Shown here in pieces: positions 11,952-23,740 of a stretch of 64,000 nucleotides of DNA. The stretch's first letter is position 1, and each line of letters begins with the position of its first letter. The stretch comes from Halicephalobus mephisto. Its lineage: Eukaryota; Nematoda; Chromadorea; Rhabditida; Panagrolaimidae. Position numbers and translations under genes: made by a program. The notes under the pieces were generated by a model, which saw nothing but the letters and a program-made list of their open reading frames with translations, was not told the origin of the DNA and did not search any database. The DNA lies in the NCBI GenBank assembly GCA_009193035.1, contig SWDT01000096.1, positions 62,001 to 126,000 on the forward strand, written 5' to 3'.

Positions 11952-12127
11952 TACAGTGAAACCTCGATATAAGTAACCTTAAGGGACGGCAGAAAAGTTA
12001 TTTTTACAGAGGAGTTGCCTTTATCGAGGGGTTTACTAGGGGAAAATCCACAGTAGGGGTCGGAACCGAGTTGTCTTTAAAGAAGATTTGCTCTTATTGA
12101 GGGTGTTTTTAGCGAGGTTTCACTGTA
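11952..12127. mobile_element. Pogo-like MITE, copy 1
   Basis: A foldback element of about 176 bp, starting ATACAGTGAAACCTCGATAT and ending GCGAGGTTTCACTGTA. The termini are of the type seen in pogo/Tigger-derived MITEs. No coding capacity. A spacer of about 50 bp (TTATATCTTTATGATAGG onward) separates it from copy 2. Both elements and the spacer recur in inverted orientation at 49013-49631. Confidence 0.85.
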
Positions 12128-12178
12128 CTTATATCTTTATGATAGGTGTTTCTCTATAATATTTATTCCCTAAAAATA

Positions 12179-12353
12179 TAGTGATACCTCACTAAAAACA
12201 ACCCGAAGGGACGGCAGAAAAGTTGTTTTTACATAGGAGTTGCTCTTATTGAGGGTGTTTACTAGGGGAAAATCCACAGTAGGGGTCGGAACCGAGTTGT
12301 TTTTACAGAGGATTTACTTTTATCGAGGGTGTTTTTAGCGAGGTTTCACTGTA
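12179..12353. mobile_element. Pogo-like MITE, copy 2
   Basis: Same family and orientation as the copy just upstream, starting TAGTGATACCTCACTAAAAA and ending GCGAGGTTTCACTGTA. Internal words GGGACGGCAGAAAAGTTG and GGGGTCGGAACCGAGTTG are shared by all copies. Confidence 0.85.
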
Positions 12354-12721
12354 TAGAAAGACACAGTCTATGGATACAAACTACTGCTTAAAAACAATCT
12401 TCCATCAGAAAAATCGTTTTTAAATTTGTTTTTTATGATATTCTTCATCGAATTTTATAATTCGAAAATTTCATAACAGGACTATCTGGGGATATAGTTT
12501 GAAACTAAATAAAGGAAAAAAATAGAAAATTATCATGTAATTAAAATAAAAATTTAGATTTGCACGCATTTGTACTCGAAATTTTTGAAGTTATTCGACA
12601 ATTTTCATTTTTCAAAATTGATTAAAAATGCTTCTAAAAACAGTAATTCATATGATCAAAATGGTTAATTAGTAGATCAGATCGATTTTTACCGTTATAG
12701 TGTATATTAATAGCATTAGTA

Positions 12722-14025
12722 CACACAAAAATGTAACTTTTGATTTAGTAAAAAATGCAAATTGTCACTATTAATTACAATTTTCGTCACAAATATTGAA
12801 TGTTAATAAAAAATATAACAATTATTACATTTCGTAATTGTTAAAAAGTTAAAAATTACGCTTTTGTGTGTATATACAAAAAGAAGCGTAATTTTTAGTC
12901 TAATAACAAATACAAATCATCACTATTATGTTTTAATTTTCGTCACAAAAGTTGAATATTTATAAAATATGTGACAATTATGTTATATTTTAGTTACATT
13001 TCGTAATTGTTAAAAAGTTAAAAGTTACGTTTTTTCATGTATGTAGTATTGCAGTTGTTACATCATTTAAAAGTTTTTTTTTGCGTTTATTGAACACAAG
13101 TGTTCCCCGAACATTGATTAGTATAGAAGGAACTTTATTTTTTTACAGATAAGATTTGAATTTTGCATCTCATATATCCAAAAAGTGACTTTGATCTTCG
13201 GTACATAAATTGGAAATAACGTACAAGTGCATTATATTCGGTGTATCGGTGCATAAAATACAATACATCAGATAAATCAGAACTGTCTTAATATATTCAC
13301 CCGTATATCACGTACTTTTTTGTATGTATACAGATTGAACAATTTTAAAAAGCTCCATTTTTTTGTTTAATGTTTGTCGAGCATGAGTGTTCCCCAGACA
13401 ACGATCGACACATACGAAAAGTCAATTTTCAAATATAAAGTTCGAATTCGAAGCTCCATAAATACAATTTTTTGATAATTTCCAAAAATTTCGTTTATTA
13501 TTTTTCATTTTTTTCAATCACAAATGTTCTCATTATACAAAAAGAAGAGTAACTTATGACTTAATAACAAATACAAATCATCACTATTATATTTTAATTT
13601 TCGTTACAAAAGTCGAATATTTATAAAATATGTGACAATTTTTATATTTCGCAATTGTTAAAAAATCGAAAGTTATGGTTTTTACGTGTATATATACAAA
13701 AAGAAGAGTAACTTATGACTTAATAACAAATACAAATTATCACTATTATATTTTAATTTTCGTTAAAAAATACCAAATAATCATGAAAAATTTGACAATT
13801 ATTATATTTCGCAATTGTTAAAAAATCAAAAATTATGTTTTTTTACGTGTGTATATACAAAAAGAAACATAACTTTTGACTTAATAACAAATACAAATTA
13901 TCACTATTATATTTTACTTTTCGTTACAAAAGTCAAATATTTATAAAATTTGTGATAATTATGTTATATTTTAATTACATTTTGCAATTGTTAAAAACTA
14001 AAAGTTACGCTTTTTTGTGTGCAGA
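12722..14025. repeat. Cluster of foldback element A
   Basis: At least five copies of the 150-165 bp palindromic element, near 12722, 12888, 13535, 13695 and 13855. Each has ends like AAAAGCGTAACTTTTGATT and an inner ATTACAATTTTCGTCACAAA / GTGACAATTATTACATTTCG pair. Copies at 13695 and 13855 lie almost head to tail. Confidence 0.85.
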
Positions 14026-14431
14026 TACTGATTGATGAAAAAAATTAATTCGACAAAATTATCAAACATGAAATTTTTGATTTTAGAATATCCTTAGTAA
14101 AAGTGAAATTCATTAATATTGGATTTTTAAAAATTGAACTACTTTGAAAAATTGAATATTCCAAGTATATCAAACAAAAAAATAAAAATTTCAAAATTTT
14201 GTCATGATTCATCTTTTTTTAAAAAACAAAAATTTCGAAAAGGAATTGAGCGGTTAAAATAACATCTTTTTGAAGTTCATCGTTCTGTTTTTATTTTTTT
14301 TTGAATAATTCATTTGTAATTTTAGATTTTAGGAATTCAAAACTATGTTTGATTAAATTAAACTCTTTAGGATCAAACAAATCTCGGATTACTTTGTTTT
14401 TAATCAAGAAAAGTGGAAAACAGTGTCGAAC

Positions 14432-17076
14432 ATGTCCCGAGGTAAAAAAGTCGAAATTCGAATTTTTGCTTTTTAAAATTTATTTTTTTTTGCTTTTTGA
14501 AATTTATTTTTTTTTGTTTTTTAAAATTTATTATTTTTTGTTTTTTAAAATTTATTTTTTTTTGTTTTTTGAAATTTATTTTTTTTTGTTTCAGAAAACG
14601 ATTCAGATTTTTTTCAACAAAAAAAAGTTGATCGAGATCTGTCTTCTGGTGAAGAAAACTCGAGCTCAAGCGAAGTCAAAAAAGAACCTTTGAGATCTCC
14701 AGAATCCAAGGAAGACAGATATACTTGGAAAGAAAAATTCCGATTCAGAAGTGCCCTATCTAGAGAAGACTCTTCACCAGCTACTCTGAATTTTGAAGAA
14801 AAAAGTCCTTCAAAAATCGAAGAAAAAGAATCTTTGAAATCAAAGTTTCCGAAACAGTATTCTGAAGGAACTAGAAGAGAAGAAAAATCCTTCCACAAAT
14901 CCCGATCCTTCCAGAAAGAAGAAACAACTCCATCGAGGTTTTCTTTTTCCAGAAACAACAGCAAAGAAATCGAACAAAAATCTCGATTTTCGGAAGTTCA
15001 AGAAGTCAGAAAAAAATGGCAACTCAAGGTAAGGTTCTTCATTTTCAAAAAAAATTATTTTTAAAATATAGTGAATTTCAAATTAAAATAAAAAAATAGA
15101 AATTAGTTTTAATTAAAATAGAAATTTTATTTTTTAAAAACGATTAAACATGATCGAACGTGAAATCTAATTCAGAAAAATTCGAAATATTTTATTTTAA
15201 AAATATTAAAAATTTCATCTTTTTTTTTAATTTTAAAAATATTAAAAACTTTATTTTTTTTAACTTTAAAAAAATCGAAAATCTAATGACTTAATTTTTT
15301 AGAAAGTTTTTAGTTAAATTTAAAATTAAAGATAAAAAAATTTTTTTACAATGTAAATCTCGAGGAATTTCCTTTCAAAAGATTGTCATCAAATAAATTT
15401 TTCACGAAAAACTGAAATTACTGTATGATGTAATAATAACAAATTTTTGATATTTCGTCATTGAAAATTTCGTAATTTGTGTAATATTTAACAAAATTTA
15501 TTAAGTTTTACAATATTTTGCAACAAATGCGATTTTTTCACAAGTTCCAATATTCGTGAAAATTGTAATAATTACTGTAAAAACTCTAATAACGAACTGT
15601 CCGTCTAATTGAGGTACCTTCCAAACGGAGGTGGGCTTCTATTAGAGGTTTTACAGTATATTTATTGAATTTATTGTATTTGTTGTATTTGTCGGTTTGA
15701 GTGGTCCCGCGTAAAGATGAGAAATAGATATCGTAGAGAAGTTTATTTAGCAGCTGCCTGAGGCACAATACAAAATCTGTGCCGAACTTGACACAAGCAA
15801 TAAACATATTTCCCGTTAAAAAAATTGTATGTTCCCTTGAGATGGTAAGGGAATCCTTTTGGTACCAAGCGCTTCCTGCTAGGGACGGAGTGAGCGATGT
15901 AACAATATCACATTGTAAAAGTAGACAATTATGATGATAATTACGTAATACTCATACTTGCATTTGTTACTGGGGTGAAACCGAATGCGAACTGCTACTG
16001 TGGAAGTTCTTTCACGACGATAGTCATTTCTGCCAATTTCGGAATTAAGTTTTTAATGCTGTTGTATATGTAATAGATATCGTTAGATAAAGACCTGCTA
16101 AAAAGTCTTGTTTATCCTGCCGCCAGACAGAGACTATATTATATCAGTTATTAAAGCAAAAGTTGCAATTTTTGCTCAATTTCTTAAAAGAAATAATTTC
16201 CCTGTTTACTGTATAGAGAACTTATCTTACATCTTACTACTCTCAATTGCCTTCAAAAAAGTAAAATTCCCACTCGATTTGTAACTAAGATAGATTTTTT
16301 AAAATTTCACCTTTATAAAATTATTTTAAAATAAATGTTTTTCAAAATTCATTCAACTTTCACTTACGTTCGGACCTTCGCTTGTTTCTTCAACTCTCGC
16401 TTTCAGAAACCGATCTCAATATCTTCGATGACGTTGACACAGATCCTCCTTCTGAAGGGTCTCTCGAAGTTGGTCTGACTGATCTGGATTCTGTTAAAGC
16501 CCAGAAGGATCCAGAGGAGTCTCTAGACCCTATGAGTCCGTCTCCTTGTGACGATCACGACATACACTCCGTCTCAGAGTCTTTAGCTTATACGAACAGC
16601 CCACATGAAACTATGGATGAAGATGAAGCCGATTATGACGTTGAATCCCCTCCAAAGTCCCCCAAACGCCAGAAATCGGTTTCCTTCTTTCTTGTGAGCT
16701 TTACTTGGGGAAATATTCGAAATTAAAAAACTATTCAAATATGAAAATTTTTCAGGAACGTCCATCCTTGTCTGAAAATTCCACTGAGAAATCTATCCAT
16801 GATGAAGAAAACAATGATGATTGGGCAAAGAAACACCAAGGAAAAAGTTGGTTCATTTATGATTTTTTATTTTTACATGTAATTCTGAAATTTCCAGAAG
16901 GCAAAGTTTCTGATTTGATTTCCCGTTTCAACGAAGGAAATATTAAACAAAATAGTTCCACTTACAAAAGCTACAAGCACGGTAGAGTCATTTTTTTGAT
17001 TTATTTAATTTGTTTATTTTCAGAATACGGTATCGTCAGAAATATCGGTCGAATTCAACAAACCAAGTTCCACTGA
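14432..17076 (+). CDS. Ser/Glu-rich protein of unknown function (model incomplete)
   Basis: Likely exons: 14432-14441 (start MSR), 14595-15028, then 16407-16693, 16756-16846, 16898-16981 and 17024-17076. The first two join in phase and give 148 codons rich in Ser, Glu, Lys and Arg. The last four join in phase and end at TGA. Exon 15028 ends in phase 0 but exon 16407 needs one preceding base, so an exon between them is missing from the model, or these are two genes; an in-frame ATG at 16532 could start the second. The C-terminal part contains KVSDLISRFNEGN and GIVRNIGRIQQTKF, the only ordered-looking segments. The exon at 16407 has two possible donors 15 bases apart, both in phase. A variant poly(A) signal ATTAAA lies at 17187. 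I do not recognise the family; composition suggests a disordered, possibly phosphorylated protein. Confidence 0.6.
15573..15658. mobile_element. Short MITE, TIR TACTGTAAAAACTCT-like
   Basis: An 86-bp palindrome starting TACTGTAAAAACTCTAATAA and ending ATTAGAGGTTTTACAGTA. Related to 3019-3203 but internally shortened. It lies in the long unresolved intron of the Ser/Glu-rich gene. Confidence 0.75.
15659..16400. other. GC-richer unexplained segment in long intron
   Basis: Non-repetitive DNA of near-balanced composition (GGTCCCGCGTAAAGATGAGA, GGTACCAAGCGCTTCCTGC), unlike the flanking A/T runs. It has short open frames but no consistent exon. It could hold the missing exon of the flanking gene or an eroded retroelement terminus; neither is supported strongly. 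Confidence 0.35.
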
Positions 17077-17362
17077 ATCCGTCGAAAACAGCTAAAATTA
17101 ATCAATCAAATTCTATCATATTTTCTTTAAAATATTGCTTTAGAATGCTTTTGTAAAATTATTTTTGTCACATTTGAATTTTCTCTATTAAATTTCGTCT
17201 AATTTTGATATGCTTTCTTGGTTTTACTGTAGTTACATTCGTGAAGACACTAATGTCAATATTAGTAAAGATGTTTTTAAAATACAAATCTCTAATTTTG
17301 AAGCATTGTAAGGTTTGGTACGGTAGATGAAGTTGATTCAGTTTTAGAAAGAGATTAGTACT

Positions 17363-17531
17363 ACAATAGAGCTTGGATATGAAATACCCTGCTATAACAT
17401 ATTTTCGGTTATAACATACGGTCTGAATTTAATTGATCTGCCTTCAAACTTATCCCCGCTATGATATATCGTTTCTTATAACATACGCTTTGGCCAGTCC
17501 CAAGGGGTATCTTATACCCAAGTTCTACTGT
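17363..17531. mobile_element. Pogo-like MITE, AGTAGAACTTGG family, copy 1
   Basis: A foldback element starting ACAATAGAGCTTGGATATGA and ending CCCAAGTTCTACTGTAA, with inner GGCCAGTCCCAAGGGGTATC. Different from the ACAGTGAAACC family in the same window but with the same architecture. Confidence 0.75.
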
Positions 17532-17580
17532 AATACTATCATAAAAATGGAAATGGAACAAGTTTATTTCGAAATTGTAA

Positions 17581-17685
17581 TACAGTAGAACTTGGATATA
17601 AGATACCCCCTCTACAACATATCCTTTGTTATTAAGTACGCTTTTCCCGGTCCCAAGGGGTATCTTACATCCAAGTTCTACTGTA
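17581..17685. mobile_element. Pogo-like MITE, AGTAGAACTTGG family, copy 2
   Basis: A 105-bp copy starting TACAGTAGAACTTGGATATA and ending ATCCAAGTTCTACTGTA: a near-perfect 18-bp inverted terminus, with GATACCCC pairing with GGGGTATC. Confidence 0.8.
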
Positions 17686-17689
17686 CAAG

Positions 17690-18645
17690 GATATAATTGC
17701 CGTATCTGTCCATATTTGAAACTAAAAAAAGATATTTTCAAAATGAAACAAAAATTAAAATTTTTTTATATCTTATATAAGAACTATCAAATCAGAATTT
17801 ACAATGTCCACTGAAATTTTATTTTTTTCTGAGTTAAAATAGGAAAATAAAAAACAGAATGATGAACCCATGAGAAACGAGTTGGAACATCATGAAGAAA
17901 AAAAATCAAAAACTGACTGTAATGAAAGATTTAAAGAAAATTAAATTTGACATAAAATGGATTAATTCGGAAATTTCGATTACTTTAATACAAATTCTCG
18001 TTCAATACCTCGATCACAAATATCTTTTCGAAGGGATTTAACGATGACTCATTATCGAAGACCCAAAATAAGAACAATCCGCTTGAAAACGATCGTAATT
18101 TTTCCAATTTTTTCTGTTTTTAATCAGAGATGAAGAATTAAATAAATATTCATTAATCTCTGAAAAATTGCAATTCATAATTATATTTTTAAATAACTGT
18201 TATGTCTTTACTTAGAATGAGACACAAATATAAGAATAGGAACAATATTACTAAGTATCAGAGCTACACTCAAGGAGGACACACCCATACACCGAAGTGT
18301 TCCCTTTTGTACTCCTCAGTGGAGAGAAAGGACTGTTGAGTCTTCGGTATTCTAGATATCTCCAATCTTGGGGACTATGTGTCCACAACAATAACAATTA
18401 AAATCTTTCTGAAATCCGATGGAATATGCAACGTTTATATGAACGTAACATATATTCGTTTGTCCTTCAACGAAAAAGTTTATTTATAATTTGTGTATTA
18501 CAAATAAAAAAAATAAAAACAAGAATAATAACTAAGATGTAACTCCATATATGAAAGCAACTGCCACAAACATTCGTGTCGGGACCAAGGTTGCTTATTC
18601 AAAGGGCACCTTGGCAGCTAAGCACACGTCCGTGAACAATATTAC
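17690..18645. other. Intergenic DNA, no gene recognised
   Basis: Mostly unique sequence. Around 18260-18400 is a GC-richer stretch with a possible stem (ACACCGAAG with CTTCGGTAT). The inverted core TTCGTGTCGGGACC occurs at 18573. No exon can be supported. Confidence 0.45.
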
Positions 18646-18649
18646 ACTC

Positions 18650-18775
18650 AGAATTTAGCTTCAGAATTTTGCTTCAAAATTGGCTTCAGAATTTGGCTTC
18701 AAAATTTGGCTTCAGAATTTAGCTTCAGAATTTTGCTTCAGAATTTGGCTTTAGAATTTGGCTTCAGAATTTCCA
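18650..18775. repeat. ~17-bp minisatellite (TTCAGAATTTGGC)
   Basis: About eight copies of a 14-17 bp unit of the form TTCAGAATTTGGC, with TTAGC and TTTGC variants. Confidence 0.85.
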
Positions 18776-19201
18776 TTTGATTCGATTTTTTTTATTTTCC
18801 ATATTAAAATTAACAAAAAATTTTTATAATCGGATTATCAAAAAAATTACTAAAAATGCGGAAATGATTAAAAAATCTGCAAAAAATAGAAAATTTAAAA
18901 ATATTTCCATATTTATTGATCATTTTCGATTTCACAAAGTATTTATTTGGATAATTGCAAATTTACTTTTTCGGAAATCCATGAGCTGTAATAATGATTA
19001 GAGATTATGGTTGACTGTATTGCACGTGACACAACCGGTCGTGATTAATGTTTTTTTCAGCACTGAAATCACAAAAAATCGTCACTTTTTGCGATAATTG
19101 ACTTTCATTTTGGAGTACAATATGTCTGAATTTAAAGCATTATATCGTCAGCACATGTCAAGAACATTCGGTCACATTTATTATCGATTATTGTTCCACA
19201 C

Positions 19202-19270
19202 GATAAGGCCTAAAAACCAGTTGAAAGTAGAATGATCAATTCACCGATCAACTTTGGAAGTGAGTATAAA
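19202..19270 (+). promoter_or_regulatory. Promoter of CHK kinase-like gene: GATA site and TATA box
   Basis: TATAAA at 19265-19270 lies 55 bases before the start codon, inside GAGTATAAAGGCCG. A GATAAG word at 19202-19207, with further TTATCGATTA at about 19177, is the kind of site bound by intestinal GATA factors in nematodes. That tissue reading is inference. Confidence 0.6.
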
Positions 19271-19324
19271 GGCCGATAGAACTAGATTGAATCCGATTAG
19301 AGTGAATTTCTGTTCTCGCTAAAA

Positions 19325-21171
19325 ATGGTTGAGGAAGTTAAAACTGAAACTACTTCTACTGTGAATGGAGGAAAGCCTTCGAAAATAAAGGCTGTGAATG
19401 GCTTGACGAAGAAGGTTGCAGGAGATGTGTTCGATGAATGGAAGACACTGGTTGGACACTCCTTCACTGCTGGATTTGTGGTTGAAAGCTTGAGAAGTAA
19501 CGACGAAGTGTACAAGAAACTCCATGGAGACAGACCGATCAAGGATGTAAGTTTTCAAGAAATTTGATTACTATTCTTACTCTATTGAAGTTGTTAAAGT
19601 CACTGTCGAAAAGTTATTTTATATGACTAAATTTTAACATTTTCAGGTGACTGCTTCGGATGTCAGCAAAGGCAAGGGTTTTGCATCCGAAGTCCTTCGT
19701 TGTATCATCCACTTTGTTGATTCCACTTCTGAATCTGACACTTACACTACTATTCTCAAAATCCCTGGAATGGAATCATTTGAAGCCGTTAATGAAGCAA
19801 CTGTAACTAAAATTCCTCTCGACGAAAAAATGATCAAAAAAGTATCGAATCTCCATCAGACGGAAGTTGACTTTTACGAGCACTTAGCCAAGACTCTTGA
19901 TATCCCTGTCCCTCGTGTCTTCAAGACCCTTCCTTGGAAGGTTGGAGAAGCCGAAGGGTTATTGCATATGGAGGATATGACCGAAAAAGGAATGTCACTT
20001 GATATTAACGATTCTTTGAATATCGTTCGACTCAAGGAAATCGTCAGGCATATGGCCCACATGCACAGAATAGCCTTGACTTCAGAAGATGAAGAGTTCA
20101 ATTCTTGGAAAGGGAAACATAATGATAATCAGGCAGGCTTTGCGTCTTTCTGCAATATGTTAAGTAATGCAGAGCCGTTTTTGGAGATCTGCGGAGATAG
20201 AAGTGAGTTTAAATTATTTTAATATTGATATATGAATAGCGTAATGAGTGCAGATAAGAAAACATCGAAGACAACTGCCTCAAAAGTACTGGAAAGTATT
20301 AAATGAGAATATTTATACTTTTAAAACTTTAGTTTGCTTAAGAATAAATCCCGGTTGCACCTATAGATAATGTAGTTAGAGTTCCAAATTTTTACAAAGA
20401 TATTAGATAATTTCATATCTCTCGGCGGTAAAAATCCTATTTCCTCCGAGATGACATGATTGCTTCCCTAAATAACCTTTTCGAGAATAAACAGTTATTT
20501 ATTTGTTCTTAAATACTTTTATTTTGATAACTTTCGTTCTAAACATTTTTAGAAAATAACTCTGCTTTATATATTGTTTCATTGCAGATATTTTTGAACC
20601 CATCGTTAAGAAATATGAAAAATTTGGGTCAAATCCAGAATACATGAAATATGCTTTTTCACATTCATGGGAGGATCTTAATATGCCTCCGGTAATTGTT
20701 CACGGAGATTTCCACTCCGGAAATATGATGTGGAAACTAAACGAAAAAGGCGAAATTACCAATGAAGTGTTTGCCTTCTTTGATTGGCAACTTTACCATG
20801 AAGGATCTCCTATGGCTGATCTAGCCAGGATCTTGACTTTTTGTACTGATGGATGTACTAGAAGAGAAGCAGAAGAAATCATCTTCGATTTCTACCTTGA
20901 ACAACTTACTAAAGAAATGAAGGAAGTCGGAAAAGAGGTTCCATACACTTTAGATCAGATCAAGAAAGCCTACAATTACATGTATCTTACTCAAGCTTAT
21001 GGAATGATCATGATACCCACTTTTCTCGGAATAATGTTCAAAGACGACAGTCCCAGATTAAAACAAGCTAAGACAGAGATGGTGATTCTGAGATGCAAAC
21101 ACGTCTTTGAAGATATGGACAGACTTCTTAGTGGAGAGATGAAGGATATCTATGAAAAATATGGACAGTAA
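19325..21171 (+). CDS. DUF1679/CHK kinase-like protein
   Basis: Three exons: 19325-19546, 19647-20202 and 20588-21171, in matching phases, giving 453 aa, a usual length for this nematode-expanded family. The protein-kinase-like fold is shown by the Brenner-type catalytic motif HGDFHSGN (H298, D300, N305) and the metal-binding FDWQ (D324), with PVIV leading into the first and MADLARIL after the second. Both key aspartates are present, so it may be active. The family is annotated as CHK-type (choline/ethanolamine/ecdysteroid-kinase-like); small-molecule phosphorylation, perhaps in detoxification, is the family-level expectation, and the substrate is unknown. No signal peptide or membrane segment is visible; likely cytosolic. 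The start is supported by the TATA box 55 bases upstream. It stands alone, with no close neighbour on the same strand. Confidence 0.95.
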
Positions 21172-21228
21172 TTTTATCCTTAACTATAGAATAATAATTA
21201 TATTATTATAAGAAACAAGAATACATGA

Positions 21229-21234
21229 AATAAA
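21229..21234 (+). terminator. Poly(A) signal of CHK kinase-like gene
   Basis: AATAAA 58 bases after the stop codon, followed by a T-rich stretch. Implies a short 3' UTR. Confidence 0.7.
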
Positions 21235-21239
21235 GTCTG

Positions 21240-23280
21240 AGAAAATCACTTTGATGTGAATTCTGAGAATCTTCGAATCGTGACAATTATGTCTGCTTAG
21301 ATGCTATAATATTTCAACAATATCTAATAGATTCTAAGGAATTTCAGAATCTCATACAATAGATTGTTCTAAGAATATCTTTTAAAATCAAACATTATTT
21401 TTTCGAAAAAATAGGAAGATGAGATTCTGACTTCATTTTTCAGAAATGAATTAGTTCAGTTTTGACACAGAATTATAGGAATCTATTCAATATTTAGTAA
21501 AATAGTTTAAAAAATTAAATTATGCCAAACATTGCAGAAAATAATATAGTTTACGATCCAACTTATTAGATAAAAGTTTATGTTCGGAATTTTTAAAATC
21601 ATGGCAATGATTTGTGGAAACGGTTCTTCAATGAATAAAATCATTCTGTTTTATTTAAGAAGAATTTGGACGTTACTCTAGCAAAAGAAATTCCAGAAGT
21701 TCAGAAGTTCAGTAAAATATTATATTTCTTGATTTTACTACAGTAATTTTTTGAATTTCTTTAAACATTGACATATCGTTATTTTGGAAGTGAATTCGAT
21801 AAAATCAGTCTAAGTAAAAGTTGAGCAAATAGGTGGATATATCCACAGATTTTCTGCCGATATAAGTAAAACGATGTACAATTTTTTGAAATAAGAAAAT
21901 TCAAGTTTCAATATCGAACTTTAATTGTCAATTTCAATAGTACAAATCATCGAATCTTTTATTTATTTTTTTAATACTAACGGATGTATTAGGATGATTT
22001 CTGAGCTTGAATCAAATATGTATCAAAGTCCGAAAAAAGAATAATTTAAATCAGTGTCTTAAAAAGTATAAAGTTTAAAATCGCTCTAATTCAGCGAATG
22101 TCATTTACATCTTCTTTATTCTTCTTCGTCGTAAAACTATCTCACTAAACTAAAGAATTGCAGAGTTCAAATGAAAATTATCTTCGAGGTCACATCCTAT
22201 CTCGGATTATTTGCTATCATTTGTTGTTTGTAGTTCGTCGTATGTATCTTTGATCAAGCGAAGTTCAAACAAAAACAAAGTGAAGTTTATAATCTTGATT
22301 TTTTCCAATCCAATGAGTGACAACAACGAATATTTGTAAATGATGTTACTTGTGATGCTATCGACATCAAGAATAGTTACATTGTTATATGAATCAATAA
22401 AAACATGACGTGTATGTTAAAAAACGTGTAATTAATAACTGAAAACAAAAAGAGTTCAGTTACTTTAGTTACATTTTGAAAAGAATTCAGTAATTTTCAT
22501 CATTAAGTTGATCTTTATCCTTGTCCTCCAAGACAGGGATACCTGAATTATTGTTAACCTTTATTCAAATTCTTTTTCTTGAGCGTTTTGCCCATCTATC
22601 TCAGGGTCCGCTTTACAATATCAAACGGTACAATTACAAACATAAGATAGTAGGAAACTAAACGCCTAATTCCTTGCGTCATCGTAGCGTGAGATATCCA
22701 CTGATGCGACATCCTTTCTGTTGACTGGCTTGTCTCAGGAGCCCGTCGTCTGAACTGATCCGAGTTCTTCGATTGATTGTGAGAGTTTCTATCAACCTTT
22801 ATTCAAGTTATTTTGCAATAAAATAAGCAGAATATTACAGACATATCCTGTAATCGCTTTGAATTCAAAGAAAATTGCGATGAGGATGAACAATAAGGTT
22901 ATATAGATGATTGAAAGTAACAAGATCTTTTCTAATTTCCCTAAATTTAGAAAGATAGTCGGATGTGGGAGTATATACTTTGTTTATGTTCATTCATTTT
23001 TGATGAATCATAAATGCACCGTTTGGAATTAATCAGCGGATATAATTGATAAAATTCATCAATACATATTTCAAATATCTTAACTTTTAAGAAGTTCTTT
23101 TCCCAGTGGCTGACTCAAATGCTCGGCTTCGTTAAGCTGAAAAGCTTACACTCGGATAAGGAGCTAAAATCCAGTAAAAACTATATTTCATTGCAGAAGA
23201 TTATTTATGAATAATTTAGTCTTAAAGAGCTTCCTGTGATGAAAAATTTCCGATTTTAATCAACTTTGTTCAGAGAATTA
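21240..23280. other. Intergenic DNA with one unexplained minus-strand open frame
   Basis: Mostly unique AT-rich sequence without repeats. At 22596-22799 the minus strand holds a frame of about 67 codons, listed separately. TAACCTTTATTCAAATT at 22555 recurs as CAACCTTTATTCAAGTT at 22793, a direct repeat enclosing that frame. Confidence 0.5.
22596..22799 (-). other. Possible orphan exon or gene remnant
   Basis: A minus-strand frame of about 67 codons ending at TAG (22596-22598) with better coding character than its surroundings: a polar Arg/Ser/Gln-rich half, then RRLVSYYLMFVIVPFDIVKR, a basic-flanked hydrophobic segment that could be membrane-inserted. No start codon, clear acceptor or partner exon is visible. 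It may be a terminal exon, an eroded gene or chance. Confidence 0.3.
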
Positions 23281-23285
23281 AAATA

Positions 23286-23740
23286 GTGCCTACACACAAA
23301 AAAGCGTAACTTTTTATTTAGTAACAAATGCAAAACATCATTATTAATTACAATTTTTGTTACAAATATAGAATATTTATAAAATATATGACGATTGTGT
23401 CACATTTTCGTTACATTTTGCAATTATTACTGAATCAAAAGTTATATTTTTTTGTATCAAAGTGCTCGGATATGAAACAAAAGTAATGCGATAATCTTGA
23501 CCAGAGAAATAAGACAAGGATACAACTTCTATAATATTAATCTTATGCCTAATAACAGAGAACTTCACTCATAACATCCACCCACAAAAAAGTGTAACTT
23601 TTGGTTCAGTAACAAATGCAAATCATCACTATCAATTACAATTTTTGTTACAAATATAGAATATTTATCAAATATGTGACGATTGTGTCACATTTTTGTT
23701 ATATTTCGCAATTATTACTGAACCAAAAGTTATTTTTTAA
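23286..23740. repeat. Composite repeat: two foldback A elements and 125-bp spacer
   Basis: Foldback A copies at about 23290-23450 and 23580-23735 enclose a unique-looking spacer (AATCTTGACCAGAGAAATAA inside). The whole unit, spacer included, is repeated in direct orientation at 29738-30174, with only about five differences in 130 spacer bases. Confidence 0.9.

Noticed and set aside
14301..14693. 130-codon plus-strand frame rich in Phe/Lys and its minus-strand partner
   Set aside because: It crosses an A/T-run intron (14442-14594). The true exon on the same strand is in another frame and splices correctly.
9626..17076. Single long DZIP1 gene joining both plus-strand loci
   Set aside because: Joining the GTGAAT donor near 11772 to the exon around 14411 runs into stop codons. 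An independent start at 14432 fits the phases better.
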